A stretch of 15,926 nt of DNA, taken from NCBI GenBank assembly GCA_900550735.1, contig URTD01000023.1, positions 1-15,926 on the forward strand, given 5' to 3'. How positions within the stretch are numbered: position 1 is the first letter of the stretch; every line of letters starts with the position of its first letter. Shown one piece after another: positions 1 through 7,368 of the stretch. The position numbers and the translations under genes were made by a program. This stretch comes from an uncultured Collinsella sp. (GTDB taxonomy: Bacteria > Actinomycetota > Coriobacteriia > Coriobacteriales > Coriobacteriaceae). The notes below the pieces were generated by a model, which was not told where the DNA came from, ran no database searches, and saw only the letters and a list, made by a program, of their open reading frames with translations.

Positions 1-1127
1 CGTCATGGCTCGAGAACGGCGGTTCGCCCGAGAAGGCCGCCCGCAGCGCTCTGACCAGTGCCATCGATGCTTACATTAAGCAACAGGGCAAGTACAACAA
101 AAACGAGAGCGGCATCAAATGGCAGGACGTCCAGGACTGCCTGGTGCTGGTGACCAACTGTTTCTCCACCCAAACGTCCTACGAAAACCAGACCAAGAAG
201 GCCATCAATAACCGCTTTATCCAGCAGGCTATGACGGCCTTCTTTAAGGAGCGCCTTTCGACCTACTTGATCGAGAACAAAGACGCTGCCAACAAGATCA
301 TGGAGCAGGTGCTCATCAACAAGCGCTCGCGCGAGAACGCCGAGAAGACGCGTCAGAGCATCAAGACCAACCTGCAGCAGAAGACCGACATGGCCAACCG
401 CGTGCAGAAGTTCATCGACTGCCGCTCCAAGGACAAGAGCCGCCGCGAGATCTACATCGTAGAGGGCGACTCGGCAGCAGGCGCCATTCGTACCTCGCGC
501 GATGCCGAGTTCCAGGGCGTTATGCCCGTCCGTGGCAAAATCCTCAACTGCCTAAAGGAGGACTATCCACGCATCTTTAAGTCCGACATCATCATGGACC
601 TCATGCGCGTGCTGGGCTGCGGCGTGGAGATCAAGGACAAGCGCATCAAAAACCTTGGTGCCTTTGACCTGGACAACCTCAACTGGAACAAGGTCATCAT
701 CTGTACGGACGCCGACGTCGACGGTTATCACATCCGCACGCTCGTGCTCACCATGCTTTACCGCCTGGTGCCCACGCTTATCGACGAAGGTTACGTGTAT
801 ATCGCCGAGTCGCCGCTCTACGAGATCAACTGCAAAGAGAAGACCTACTTTGCCTACACCGAGCTCGAGAAGAACGGCATCCTCAAGGAGATTGGCGACC
901 AAAAGTGCTCCATCAACCGCTCCAAGGGTCTTGGTGAGAACGACCCGGACATGATGTGGCTCACCACCATGAACCCCGAGACGCGTCGCCTGATCAAGGT
1001 GGAGCCCGAGGACGTCACCAAGATGGAGACCATGTTCAATCTGTTGCTGGGCAACGACGAGGCGGGCCGCAAGCGCCATATCTCCGAGCACGGCAAGGAA
1101 TACCTGGACCAGCTGGACCTGCAGTAG
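1..1127 (+). CDS. parE: Type IIA topoisomerase subunit B (ParE/GyrB-like), 5'-truncated by the window
   Basis: ATPase/TOPRIM subunit of a type IIA DNA topoisomerase; with the ParC-like subunit downstream it would relax or decatenate DNA using ATP. The frame is open from base 3 with no start, so the N-terminal GHKL ATPase domain lies outside the window; about 375 residues remain, covering the end of the transducer and the TOPRIM domain. Visible signatures are the catalytic-Glu motif EGDSA (from base 462), PVRGKILN, the metal-binding TDADVDGYHIR (from about 705), and the C-terminal RSKGLGENDPDMMW and TTMNPETRRL, which match family signatures. EGDSA is followed by AG rather than the usual GG. 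It ends 45 bases before the next gene, so the two are probably co-transcribed. ParE is preferred over GyrB because the partner lacks a GyrA box; a GyrB paralogue is the alternative. The symbol is by family resemblance. Confidence 0.88.
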   Translation, partial: SWLENGGSPEKAARSALTSAIDAYIKQQGKYNKNESGIKWQDVQDCLVLVTNCFSTQTSYENQTKKAINNRFIQQAMTAFFKERLSTYLIENKDAANKIMEQVLINKRSRENAEKTRQSIKTNLQQKTDMANRVQKFIDCRSKDKSRREIYIVEGDSAAGAIRTSRDAEFQGVMPVRGKILNCLKEDYPRIFKSDIIMDLMRVLGCGVEIKDKRIKNLGAFDLDNLNWNKVIICTDADVDGYHIRTLVLTMLYRLVPTLIDEGYVYIAESPLYEINCKEKTYFAYTELEKNGILKEIGDQKCSINRSKGLGENDPDMMWLTTMNPETRRLIKVEPEDVTKMETMFNLLLGNDEAGRKRHISEHGKEYLDQLDLQ

Positions 1128-1172
1128 CAGCAAATCGATAACGACGGCCCATAAGAAGTTCAAGAGGAAATC

Positions 1173-3413
1173 GTGGCAAAGAAGAAGACGAAGAACCAGC
1201 CAAAGAAAAAGCAGGTCAACGCCGAGAACGTTATCGGCCTGCACTCCGAGGTCACCGACCAGCCGATCACGCAGACGCTCGAAGTCAACTACATGCCCTA
1301 TGCCATGAGCGTCAACGTCTCGCGTGCGTTCCCCGAGATTGACGGCTTTAAGCCGTCGCACCGCAAGCTGCTCTACACCATGTACAAGATGGGTCTGCTC
1401 AAGGGCGAGCGCCAGAAGAGCGCCAACATCGTGGGCCAGACCATGAAGCTCAACCCGCACGGCGATGCCGCGATCTACGAGACGATGGTGCGCCTGGCGA
1501 CGGGCAACGAAGCGCTGCTTGCGCCCTTCGTGGAGTCGAAGGGCAACTTTGGCAAGTACTATTCGGGCGACCTGAGCTACGCCGCCTCGCGTTATACCGA
1601 GGCCAAGCTCTCCCCCATCAGCGCCGAGATCTTCAAGGACATCGACAAGGACCCGGTCGACTTCGTCGACAGCTACGACGGCGCCATGAAGGAGCCACGC
1701 CTGCTGCCCACCACGTTCCCCAATATCCTCGTCTCAGCCAACAAGGGCATCGGTGTCGCCATGGCGTCCGACATCTGCGGCTTCAACCTCAACGAGGTCT
1801 GCACTGCCACAATGCACTACCTGCAGGACCCCGACTGCGACCTGCTCGAATACATGCCCATGCCCGACTTCTCGACCGGCGGCGAGATCATCTACCGCCG
1901 CGAGGAGATGGAAAAGATTATCGAGACCGGCCTTGGCAGCTTCCAGATCCGCTCCCGCTGGCGCTGGATTCCCGAAGAGCGCATCATCGAGGTCTACGAG
2001 ATTCCCTACACCACTAAGACCGATGTCATCATCGAGCGCATCGTCAAGCTCTCCAAGGAGGGCAAGGTCAAGGAGATCGCCGACATCCGCGACGAAACCG
2101 ACCTCTCGGGCTTGCGCATCGCCATCGACCTTAAGCGCGGCGTCGACCCCGACAAGCTCATGGCCAAGCTCTATCGCTTGACCACGCTGCAGGATTCGTT
2201 CTCGTGCAACTTCAACGTGTTGGTCGATGGTTACCCTCGCGTTATGGGCGTGCGTCAGATCCTGCACGAGTGGGTCAAGTGGCGTATTGAGTCCACGCGT
2301 CGCCGCATTAACTTTGACCTGGGAAAAAAGTCCGAGCGCCTGCACCTGCTGCACGGCCTCGAGGCGATCCTGCTCGACATCGACAAGGCGATCGCCATCA
2401 TCCGTGGCACCAAGCTCGAGGCCGAGGTCGTGCCCAACCTTATGCGCGGCTTCGACATCGACGAGACCCAGGCCGAGTTTGTTGCCGAGCTCAAGCTCCG
2501 CAACATCAACGAGGAGTACATCCTCAACCGCACCAAGGACATTGCAAAGCTTGAGGGCGAGATTGCCGAGCTTGAGGAGATTCTCTCGAGCGAGGACAAC
2601 ATCAAGAAGGTCATCAGCGACGAGCTGGCCGCGGTCAACAAGAAGTATGTGATGCCGCGCCGCACGGGCAGGATCGAGCCCCATGAGGTTATCGAAGTAA
2701 GCTTGGAGCCCGAGGTCGAGGAGTACCCGGTCACCATCATGCTCTCGCGCGATGGCTACCTTAAGAAGATGACGGACCGCGTACTCAAAAAGGCGACCAC
2801 GCTCAAGTACAAGGACGGCGACAAGCCCTTTATCGAGTTCCCGTCCTCCAACACGCACGAGCTGCTCGTGTTTACCAACAAGAGTCAGGTGTACAAGTGC
2901 AAGGTTGCGGCGTTTGAGGACACCAAGTCGGCCCAGCTGGGCTCGTACCTGCCGACCGATCTTGAGATGGAACCCGACGAGAGTGTCATCTGGGTCATCG
3001 ACCCCGAGGACTACAAGGCCGACGTGCTGTTCGTCTTTGAGAACGGCCGCGTGGTGCGCGTCGCGCTTTCTGGATACGTCACCAAAACCAACCGCAAGCG
3101 CCTCAAGAACGCCATCTACGGCGGCAGCAAGCTGCTGTATGCCCAGGTGCTCAACACAGATCGTGACATCGCGCTGGTTTCGAGCGACTACCGACTGATG
3201 AACTTCAACACGTCGCTGCTCAAGACCAAGACGACCACCAACACGCAGGGCGTCCAGGCCTTTACGGCCAAGAAGGGCCGCTCGGTCACCACCGTCGGCA
3301 CGACCGAGGAGATTCTTGGCGCCGGCGTCTCGGCCGAGAAGTTCACCGCGCAGAGCCTCCCCTCAGCCGGTGCCCTCATGAAGGAAAACGACATGCCGAG
3401 TCTGTTTGACTAG
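1173..3413 (+). CDS. parC: Type IIA topoisomerase subunit A (ParC/GyrA-like)
   Basis: DNA breakage-reunion subunit, 746 residues, close to the usual ParC length. Start is GTG at 1173, supported by AAGAGGA at 1162-1168; the N-terminus is Lys-rich. The catalytic tyrosine is Y141 in AASRYTE. The quinolone-pocket segment reads NPHGDAAIYET (residues 94-104), so the position equivalent to E. coli GyrA Ser83 is Ala99 and the Asp87 equivalent is Glu103. A coiled-coil-rich tower and gate region follows (about 370-500), then C-terminal pinwheel-like repeats (about 520-720). I see no QRRGGKG-type GyrA box, which argues for a topoisomerase IV-like role over negative supercoiling; this is inference. It sits directly behind the B subunit and is closed by a strong terminator. 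Confidence 0.9.
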   Translation: MAKKKTKNQPKKKQVNAENVIGLHSEVTDQPITQTLEVNYMPYAMSVNVSRAFPEIDGFKPSHRKLLYTMYKMGLLKGERQKSANIVGQTMKLNPHGDAAIYETMVRLATGNEALLAPFVESKGNFGKYYSGDLSYAASRYTEAKLSPISAEIFKDIDKDPVDFVDSYDGAMKEPRLLPTTFPNILVSANKGIGVAMASDICGFNLNEVCTATMHYLQDPDCDLLEYMPMPDFSTGGEIIYRREEMEKIIETGLGSFQIRSRWRWIPEERIIEVYEIPYTTKTDVIIERIVKLSKEGKVKEIADIRDETDLSGLRIAIDLKRGVDPDKLMAKLYRLTTLQDSFSCNFNVLVDGYPRVMGVRQILHEWVKWRIESTRRRINFDLGKKSERLHLLHGLEAILLDIDKAIAIIRGTKLEAEVVPNLMRGFDIDETQAEFVAELKLRNINEEYILNRTKDIAKLEGEIAELEEILSSEDNIKKVISDELAAVNKKYVMPRRTGRIEPHEVIEVSLEPEVEEYPVTIMLSRDGYLKKMTDRVLKKATTLKYKDGDKPFIEFPSSNTHELLVFTNKSQVYKCKVAAFEDTKSAQLGSYLPTDLEMEPDESVIWVIDPEDYKADVLFVFENGRVVRVALSGYVTKTNRKRLKNAIYGGSKLLYAQVLNTDRDIALVSSDYRLMNFNTSLLKTKTTTNTQGVQAFTAKKGRSVTTVGTTEEILGAGVSAEKFTAQSLPSAGALMKENDMPSLFD

Positions 3414-3450
3414 GTACCACGGCAACGAGACCGTTAGATACTTCGCAAAG

Positions 3451-3499
3451 CGACGAGGCCCGGAGCGCAACGGCATTGCGCCCGGGACTCGTCGTTTTT
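3451..3499 (+). terminator. Intrinsic terminator after the topoisomerase operon
   Basis: A long near-perfect stem: CGACGAG (3451-3457) pairs with CTCGTCG (3488-3494), CCCGG with CCGGG inside it, and GCGCAA (3465-3470) with TTGCGC (3476-3481), around a 5-base loop. There is one G/A mismatch and one bulge. TTTTTC follows immediately. Classic rho-independent form. Confidence 0.93.
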
Positions 3500-3514
3500 C
3501 TTCTCAACTATTTC

Positions 3515-3556
3515 TTAACGCAGATTAATTGATTTCTGCTTATTTTTCTGCGTTAA
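3515..3556. repeat. 10-bp perfect inverted repeat upstream of the ATPase gene
   Basis: TTAACGCAGA (3515-3524) and TCTGCGTTAA (3547-3556) are exact reverse complements separated by a 22-base AT-rich spacer. It lies between the terminator of the previous operon and the tandem repeat before the ATPase gene, so it falls in that gene's promoter region. It could be an operator or a leader hairpin. No clear -35/-10 pair can be assigned. Confidence 0.6.
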
Positions 3557-3597
3557 AAAATGTCAGCGTCACTGCTTCGATGCCCTTTGGTCGGTCG

Positions 3598-3633
3598 TTA
3601 GCAAAACTTGCAAAAATTAGCAAAACTTGCAAA
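3598..3633 (+). repeat. Tandem direct repeat (2 x TTAGCAAAACTTGCAAA) overlapping the ATPase ribosome binding site
   Basis: TTAGCAAAACTTGCAAA occurs exactly twice, at 3598-3614 and 3617-3633, a 19-base period. Each unit contains the small dyad GCAA-AAC-TTGC. The last AAA of copy two is the start of the Shine-Dalgarno AAAGGAG (3631-3637). Two in-phase copies next to the start codon look like binding sites for a regulator, possibly the ATPase itself through its winged helix; that part is inference. Confidence 0.8.
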
Positions 3634-3642
3634 GGAGACACC

Positions 3643-4737
3643 ATGGAGTACAGCAAGAACCCCTTTACCCCGACGTTCGGAAGTATCCCTCCCTTTCTAG
3701 CGGGTCGCGAGCATATTCTGCGTGACATCAACCGTGGTTTTATCAACGGCCCGGGAGATCCAAACCTGTCGACTATTTTTACGGGCGCAAGGGGAACGGG
3801 CAAGACGGCGCTTCTCTCGCTCCTTTCAGAAACGGCGCTTGAACACGGTTGGATCGCAGCAAATGTCTCCGCCATGCCAGGCATGCTCGAAGATATTATC
3901 GAGCGAACCAAAGAAGCCGCAGATAGCTACCTCTCACAGCCTCATGCGCGCATAAACGGCGTTCAAATTGACCCAGTGGGCATCGATTGGACATATGCTC
4001 AAGAGGCTCAGGGCAACTGGCGCACGCGCATGAATGGCATCTTTAAGCAACTCGAAAAACATGACATCGGACTTCTCATCACCATCGATGAAGTCACCGT
4101 CGATCTCGAAGAAATGCTTCAATTTGCCTCTGTTTACCAGCACTTTGTACGCGAAGGTAAAAAAGTTGCCCTACTCATGGCAGGACTGCCCTACAAAGTA
4201 TCGGCGTTGCTGCGTAACGATTCCGTCTCGTTCCTCAGGCGTTCCCAATATCATCAGTTGGGACGAATCACTGACGTTGAAATTGCAAACGCATTCCGCA
4301 AAACCGTTGAGGCCGGATGCCGCTCAATCACGCCAGAAGCGCTCGAGGATGCCGTGAAGGCCGTCGACGGATTTCCCTATATGATGCAGCTCGTCGGATA
4401 TCGCACATGGGATGTTTCGGAGAACTCGCCCAAAATCAGTGCACCTGATGTACAGCAGGGTTCTCTGCTTGCCCGCATGGAGCTGCGCGATCGAATTCTC
4501 GAAACGATCTATCGGGAGCTTTCCGATAAAGACATTGAGTTTTTGCTCGCGATGCTGCCCGATTCTGGCCCCAGCAGGGTCTCGGAGATAGCCAAACGCA
4601 TGGGCGTCGCCAGCAACTACGCAAGCCAATACAAACGCCGCCTCCTGGAGGACGGCGTCATTGGAGAGCGCGGGCGTGGTCTCGTTGGCTTTGACATTCC
4701 CGCGTTCAGGGAATTCTTGAACGAGAAGGCGTTTTAG
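3643..4737 (+). CDS. Orphan AAA-type ATP-binding protein with C-terminal winged helix
   Basis: 364 residues from ATG at 3643, chosen because AAAGGAG lies 5 bases upstream; an in-frame TTG at 3529 would run through the repeats and has no ribosome binding site. Walker A is GARGTGKT (residues 48-55) and Walker B is LLITIDE (144-150), followed by a sensor-like strand ending LLMAGLP. This matches AAA_16/Cdc6-like P-loop ATPases. Residues about 293-356 form a winged helix-turn-helix (SRVSEIAKRMGVASNYASQYKRRL) ending in GLVGFDIPAFREFL. No signal peptide or membrane segment. No partner gene: a terminator precedes it and the next gene is convergent. Base composition looks more AT-rich by eye than the topoisomerase genes, consistent with a transferred gene. 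The substrate is unknown; DNA binding is inferred from the winged helix. Similar orphan ATPases are common in gut Actinobacteria and Firmicutes. Confidence 0.85.
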   Translation: MEYSKNPFTPTFGSIPPFLAGREHILRDINRGFINGPGDPNLSTIFTGARGTGKTALLSLLSETALEHGWIAANVSAMPGMLEDIIERTKEAADSYLSQPHARINGVQIDPVGIDWTYAQEAQGNWRTRMNGIFKQLEKHDIGLLITIDEVTVDLEEMLQFASVYQHFVREGKKVALLMAGLPYKVSALLRNDSVSFLRRSQYHQLGRITDVEIANAFRKTVEAGCRSITPEALEDAVKAVDGFPYMMQLVGYRTWDVSENSPKISAPDVQQGSLLARMELRDRILETIYRELSDKDIEFLLAMLPDSGPSRVSEIAKRMGVASNYASQYKRRLLEDGVIGERGRGLVGFDIPAFREFLNEKAF

Positions 4738-4767
4738 CACGCCGGAATTGTCCGCGGAAGCATCAAC

Positions 4768-4832
4768 GCATGGCAATCAGCAATCCTCTTGGTAAGGGCA
4801 GCAAGCATTTCCGCTTGTGCTGATTGCCATGC
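4768..4832. terminator. 15-bp perfect inverted repeat between convergent genes, probable terminator
   Basis: GCATGGCAATCAGCA (4768-4782) is exactly complementary to TGCTGATTGCCATGC (4818-4832) with a 35-base loop. A smaller nested pair, CAAGC/GCTTG, is present in the loop. It sits between the convergent ATPase and flavoprotein genes. On the + strand it is followed by ATTCTTCTTGTCC, pyrimidine-rich but without a clean T tract, so termination is likely rather than certain. The long loop is unusual for an intrinsic terminator. Confidence 0.55.
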
Positions 4833-4845
4833 ATTCTTCTTGTCC

Positions 4846-5376
4846 TTAGGCGAGTTTGCGAGCGAGCTCTCGCACCTCTTCTAACTTGGGCGAGGAGGCC
4901 ATGCTGTCGCGCTCGGTCATACCGCTGATGGTGACAATGCCCTGGTCCTCCCACTTGCAGTACGCGCAGGTTGACTTGTACATAGCGATCGCCGCATCAT
5001 AGACGCCCTCGCTGTGGCTATCGAGCAAAAGGGCCGTCTTGGTGAACGGGAAGCCCGTGGCACCGAAGGCGTACAGGCGGTCGATGGCGGCCTTCTCCTG
5101 CGCAGTGATATCAAACCAGTAGATCGGCGAAGCGAAGACAACCATATCGGCGTCTTTCAGCGACTCGATCACGTCGGCCATGTCGTCTTTCTGCACACAG
5201 GTGCCCTCATGGGTAAAGCAGTACTGGCATCCCAAGCAGCCGGCGATCTTTTTGCCTGCAACACGGACGACCTCGACCGTATTGCCGCCCTCACGCGCGG
5301 TCTCGGCAAACGCCTCGACCATGGTGTCGGTATTGGCGCCCCTGCGCGGGCTACCACTCAATACAACGATATTCAT
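4846..5376 (-). CDS. NADPH-dependent FMN reductase / flavodoxin-fold protein with four-cysteine motif
   Basis: 176 residues. The N-terminus MNIVVLSGSPRRGANT is the flavin-phosphate loop of the NADPH-dependent FMN reductase family; SPIYW (residues 83-87) is the second flavin contact. Residues 47-60 carry C-x2-C-x2-C-x6-C, the compact pattern seen in iron-sulfur flavoproteins, and another C-x2-C lies at 137-140, so a Fe-S cluster alongside FMN is plausible but unproven. Soluble, no signal peptide. Start ATG at 5374-5376 is supported by GGGAG at 5383-5387, 6 bases upstream on the reverse strand. Monocistronic and convergent with the ATPase gene. Likely role: electron transfer or quinone/electrophile reduction; the substrate cannot be read from sequence. 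Confidence 0.88.
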   Translation of the reverse strand: MNIVVLSGSPRRGANTDTMVEAFAETAREGGNTVEVVRVAGKKIAGCLGCQYCFTHEGTCVQKDDMADVIESLKDADMVVFASPIYWFDITAQEKAAIDRLYAFGATGFPFTKTALLLDSHSEGVYDAAIAMYKSTCAYCKWEDQGIVTISGMTERDSMASSPKLEEVRELARKLA

Positions 5377-5697
5377 AGGAATCTCCCTTCTTCATGCCGC
5401 AGGCGCGCGGCACGCATTTCGTTGTAACCAAAACAGATGGAGCTATTCAGTCGTCTGCAGACCACATCTCTTGTTCGTGTTCTCTAGACACAATCTCATT
5501 GCCTGATAACTCCTCGGCCACCTTGATTCTCTCTCCGAGAATTGAACAGAAAATCGTTGCTCGCAAAGTATCGACTGTGGGAAAATTAGCTTGAGCTTTC
5601 TCCCTGCTCGCGTAAGCATTCGCGTGAAAGAGCCTAGCCGCATCGGCCAGGCGCAATATAGATCCGCGGAAACCGGCCTACGAACAAGGAGCGTCTT
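5377..5697. other. Divergent intergenic region between flavoprotein and surface-protein genes
   Basis: No gene seen in 321 bases; short frames across it lack ribosome binding sites and recognisable motifs. It must contain the start signals of two divergent genes. Visible are a small dyad ATTCTC-N5-GAGAAT (5526-5542) and AAGGAG (5686-5691) serving the surface-protein gene. I could not assign a convincing -35/-10 pair for either gene. Confidence 0.5.
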
Positions 5698-6618
5698 ATG
5701 TATGGACAGCGTGTTGCACCGCAGACCCATAACAAACGGACTGGCCTGTCTATCCGCGACGTCAAGCGTCATGCAGACGCCAGAATCGCCGCCTTCGGAG
5801 TAAGCATTCTTGTGGCAGGACTGCTTTTGCTACCCTGCGCAGCGCTGGCGACAGAAATGCCCGAAACCGATGTCGCAGCACCCATTACCTGCGACGAAAC
5901 CAACGCGGAAGGCAGTCTCACAGCTACCACCGTTGTCGACCATAACTATGACCTGGAGCTCCCTCCTGCCTTCATGTTGGTCCAGAATGAGGCGTTTGTA
6001 TACGATTTCCCCGACAAACCCGAGGACTTCATCTACGGGCTTAACGACACCGTCCATCTCTTCAAGATCGACACCGATACCGAAGGCCTTATAAAAACCG
6101 AGAACCCCAAAGAGGCCAGCGTCTCTATTGCCCTGACCATGATCGACAATCACGTTAGAGCAACCTCTGTCTTTACAGGCGGCTACGCCGACGACCAAAT
6201 CCCTTACAGACTGAACCTCACCAGCTCAACTCACCTTGGCACACACGTTGACCGCGACTTCGACAGCGGGCAGGGGATTATGCACGAGACGCGGCACGAT
6301 TACTACATCCGTTACGTCTTCGACAGCGACGTGCACTTGATTGCGACCGATACGAGCGGTTCCAAACCCGATCCAAGTGTTAAGCCGAGCCCAGAGGTCA
6401 AACCCGAACCGGAAACCAAGCCCGAGCCCACACCGCAGCCAAAAGCAAAAAAGCCCACGGCAAATCCCGTTTCCACTAAGGCAGTAGCGGCGGTTAAACC
6501 AGCCGGGACCACCCTACCCGCGACGGGCGACAACGGTGCGATGGCTGTCGCCCTGAGTGTTGCCGGTGGCGTAGTTGCAGCAGTTGGCATTTCCGCAACA
6601 AGGCGTCGCAACCGCTAG
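5698..6618 (+). CDS. LPXTG (LPATG) cell-wall-anchored surface protein
   Basis: 306 residues. Start ATG 5698 with AAGGAG 6 bases upstream. A long basic N-region is followed by a hydrophobic core (about 31-51, VSILVAGLLLLPCAALA) with probable signal cleavage after ALA near residue 51. Residues about 52-218 are an acidic, probably beta-rich ectodomain I do not recognise. Residues 222-258 form a Pro/Lys/Glu stalk with repeated KPxP and KPEP units, which would span the wall. The C-terminus has LPATGD (273-278), a hydrophobic segment (about 280-299) and TRRRNR, a complete sortase sorting signal. It should be covalently anchored to peptidoglycan. No sortase gene is in the window. The ectodomain ligand is unknown. 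Confidence 0.85.
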   Translation: MYGQRVAPQTHNKRTGLSIRDVKRHADARIAAFGVSILVAGLLLLPCAALATEMPETDVAAPITCDETNAEGSLTATTVVDHNYDLELPPAFMLVQNEAFVYDFPDKPEDFIYGLNDTVHLFKIDTDTEGLIKTENPKEASVSIALTMIDNHVRATSVFTGGYADDQIPYRLNLTSSTHLGTHVDRDFDSGQGIMHETRHDYYIRYVFDSDVHLIATDTSGSKPDPSVKPSPEVKPEPETKPEPTPQPKAKKPTANPVSTKAVAAVKPAGTTLPATGDNGAMAVALSVAGGVVAAVGISATRRRNR

Positions 6619-6836
6619 CTAAAACAAATACGCCATTCACACAGACAGAATGTGGTGCGCGGATGATTGGGCGTCCGCAGGCTGGGTGAAGCCATAACAA
6701 CACTTCGCACATCGAGCAGTTTGAGCCAGCGTGCGCATGTCAGCGCCATACCGGGAAGGGAGGGCCTTCTTGTGGGGCGGACAACCCTATTGCAGTCTCC
6801 TTCCGCTCTAATCCTGCGGGAACGACATCAGCCGTA

Positions 6837-6869
6837 GGAGTACCGCTACCGTACTCGTAGCGGTTCTCC
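6837..6869. repeat. Hairpin between convergent surface-protein and HxlR genes
   Basis: GGAG-T-ACCGCTAC (6837-6849) pairs with GTAGCGGT-T-CTCC (6857-6869) around a 7-base loop, with one T/T mismatch. It lies between the two convergent gene ends. Neither strand shows a T tract, so it may be a weak or Rho-assisted terminator or just a stable hairpin. CCGCTACG recurs at 6889-6896 over the HxlR gene's 3' end. Confidence 0.5.
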
Positions 6870-6890
6870 GCCCCCTAAGCAGCGTGTCCG

Positions 6891-7217
6891 CTACGAAACG
6901 ACCGTCTTGTAATAGGCGCCGAAGTCTGCGAGCGAGTCCATGATGGGCATCATCTGGCGGCCGAGCTCGGTAAGGCCATACTCAACGCGGGGAGGATTCT
7001 CGCCATAGTCATGGCGAAAGACCAGCCCATCATCCTCCATCTGCCGCAGGCTGTCGGTAAGCACCTTCTGAGAGATCCCCTCAAGGTTGCGGCGCAACTC
7101 GTTGAAACGCCAAGGGCGTACGCGCAAGTTACGGATAATGAGCAGCTTCCACTTTCCGCCAATGAGCGCTACCGCCGTTGCGACCGGACACTCCGGAAGC
7201 TCCTCTTTCGCCATCAT
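6891..7217 (-). CDS. HxlR-family winged-helix transcriptional regulator
   Basis: 108 residues from ATG 7215-7217, about 10 bases after AAGGAGGT (7228-7235, reverse strand). A longer frame from 7241 or 7367 exists, but its extra residues are not HxlR-like and overlap the operator. The core CPVATAVALIGGKWKLLIIRNL and FNELRRNLEGISQKVLTDSLRQMEDDGLV is diagnostic for HxlR. The single cysteine, C10 in PECPVA, is at the conserved N-terminal position used for thiol-based electrophile sensing in family members such as YodB and HypR, so redox sensing is a reasonable inference. It is divergent from a small cupin gene with a palindrome between them, so that cupin is the likely target. Function as a dimeric DNA-binding protein follows from the family. 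Confidence 0.92.
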   Translation of the reverse strand: MMAKEELPECPVATAVALIGGKWKLLIIRNLRVRPWRFNELRRNLEGISQKVLTDSLRQMEDDGLVFRHDYGENPPRVEYGLTELGRQMMPIMDSLADFGAYYKTVVS

Positions 7218-7257
7218 GGGAGACCCAACCTCCTTGACCATACCGGTTTCACAAAAA

Positions 7258-7285
7258 AGTACGCAGTTACAAATATGTGCGTACT
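7258..7285. promoter_or_regulatory. Palindromic operator candidate for the HxlR regulator
   Basis: AGTACGCA (7258-7265) and TGCGTACT (7278-7285) are perfect reverse complements around a 12-base AT-rich centre. It lies in the divergent region between hxlR and the cupin gene, just upstream of the cupin promoter candidate. HxlR dimers bind such dyads, so this is the most likely binding site. Confidence 0.65.
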
Positions 7286-7290
7286 CGTAT

Positions 7291-7318
7291 TTGCATGCGC
7301 CTTCGCGTTGAATATAAC
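7291..7318 (+). promoter_or_regulatory. Promoter candidate for the cupin gene
   Basis: TTGCAT (7291-7296) and TATAAC (7313-7318) with a 16-base spacer, about 50 bases before the cupin start codon and immediately downstream of the 7258-7285 palindrome. Matches to sigma70 consensus are moderate. A regulator at the palindrome would touch the upstream edge of the polymerase site. Confidence 0.4.
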
Positions 7319-7368
7319 TCACGCAGGAGATGCCTGCAAGGTAAATCAACCCAAAGAGAGGAACCATT

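Noticed and set aside
1734..2858. 374-codon reverse frame inside parC
   Set aside because: Shadow of the GC-rich parC frame; no motif, no ribosome binding site.
3598..3633. CRISPR array
   Set aside because: Only two 17-bp units with a 2-base gap; no spacers and no cas genes.
3529..3642. Upstream TTG start extending the ATPase by 38 residues
   Set aside because: The extension is encoded by the inverted and tandem repeats and AT-rich spacer, and the ribosome binding site lies directly before ATG 3643.
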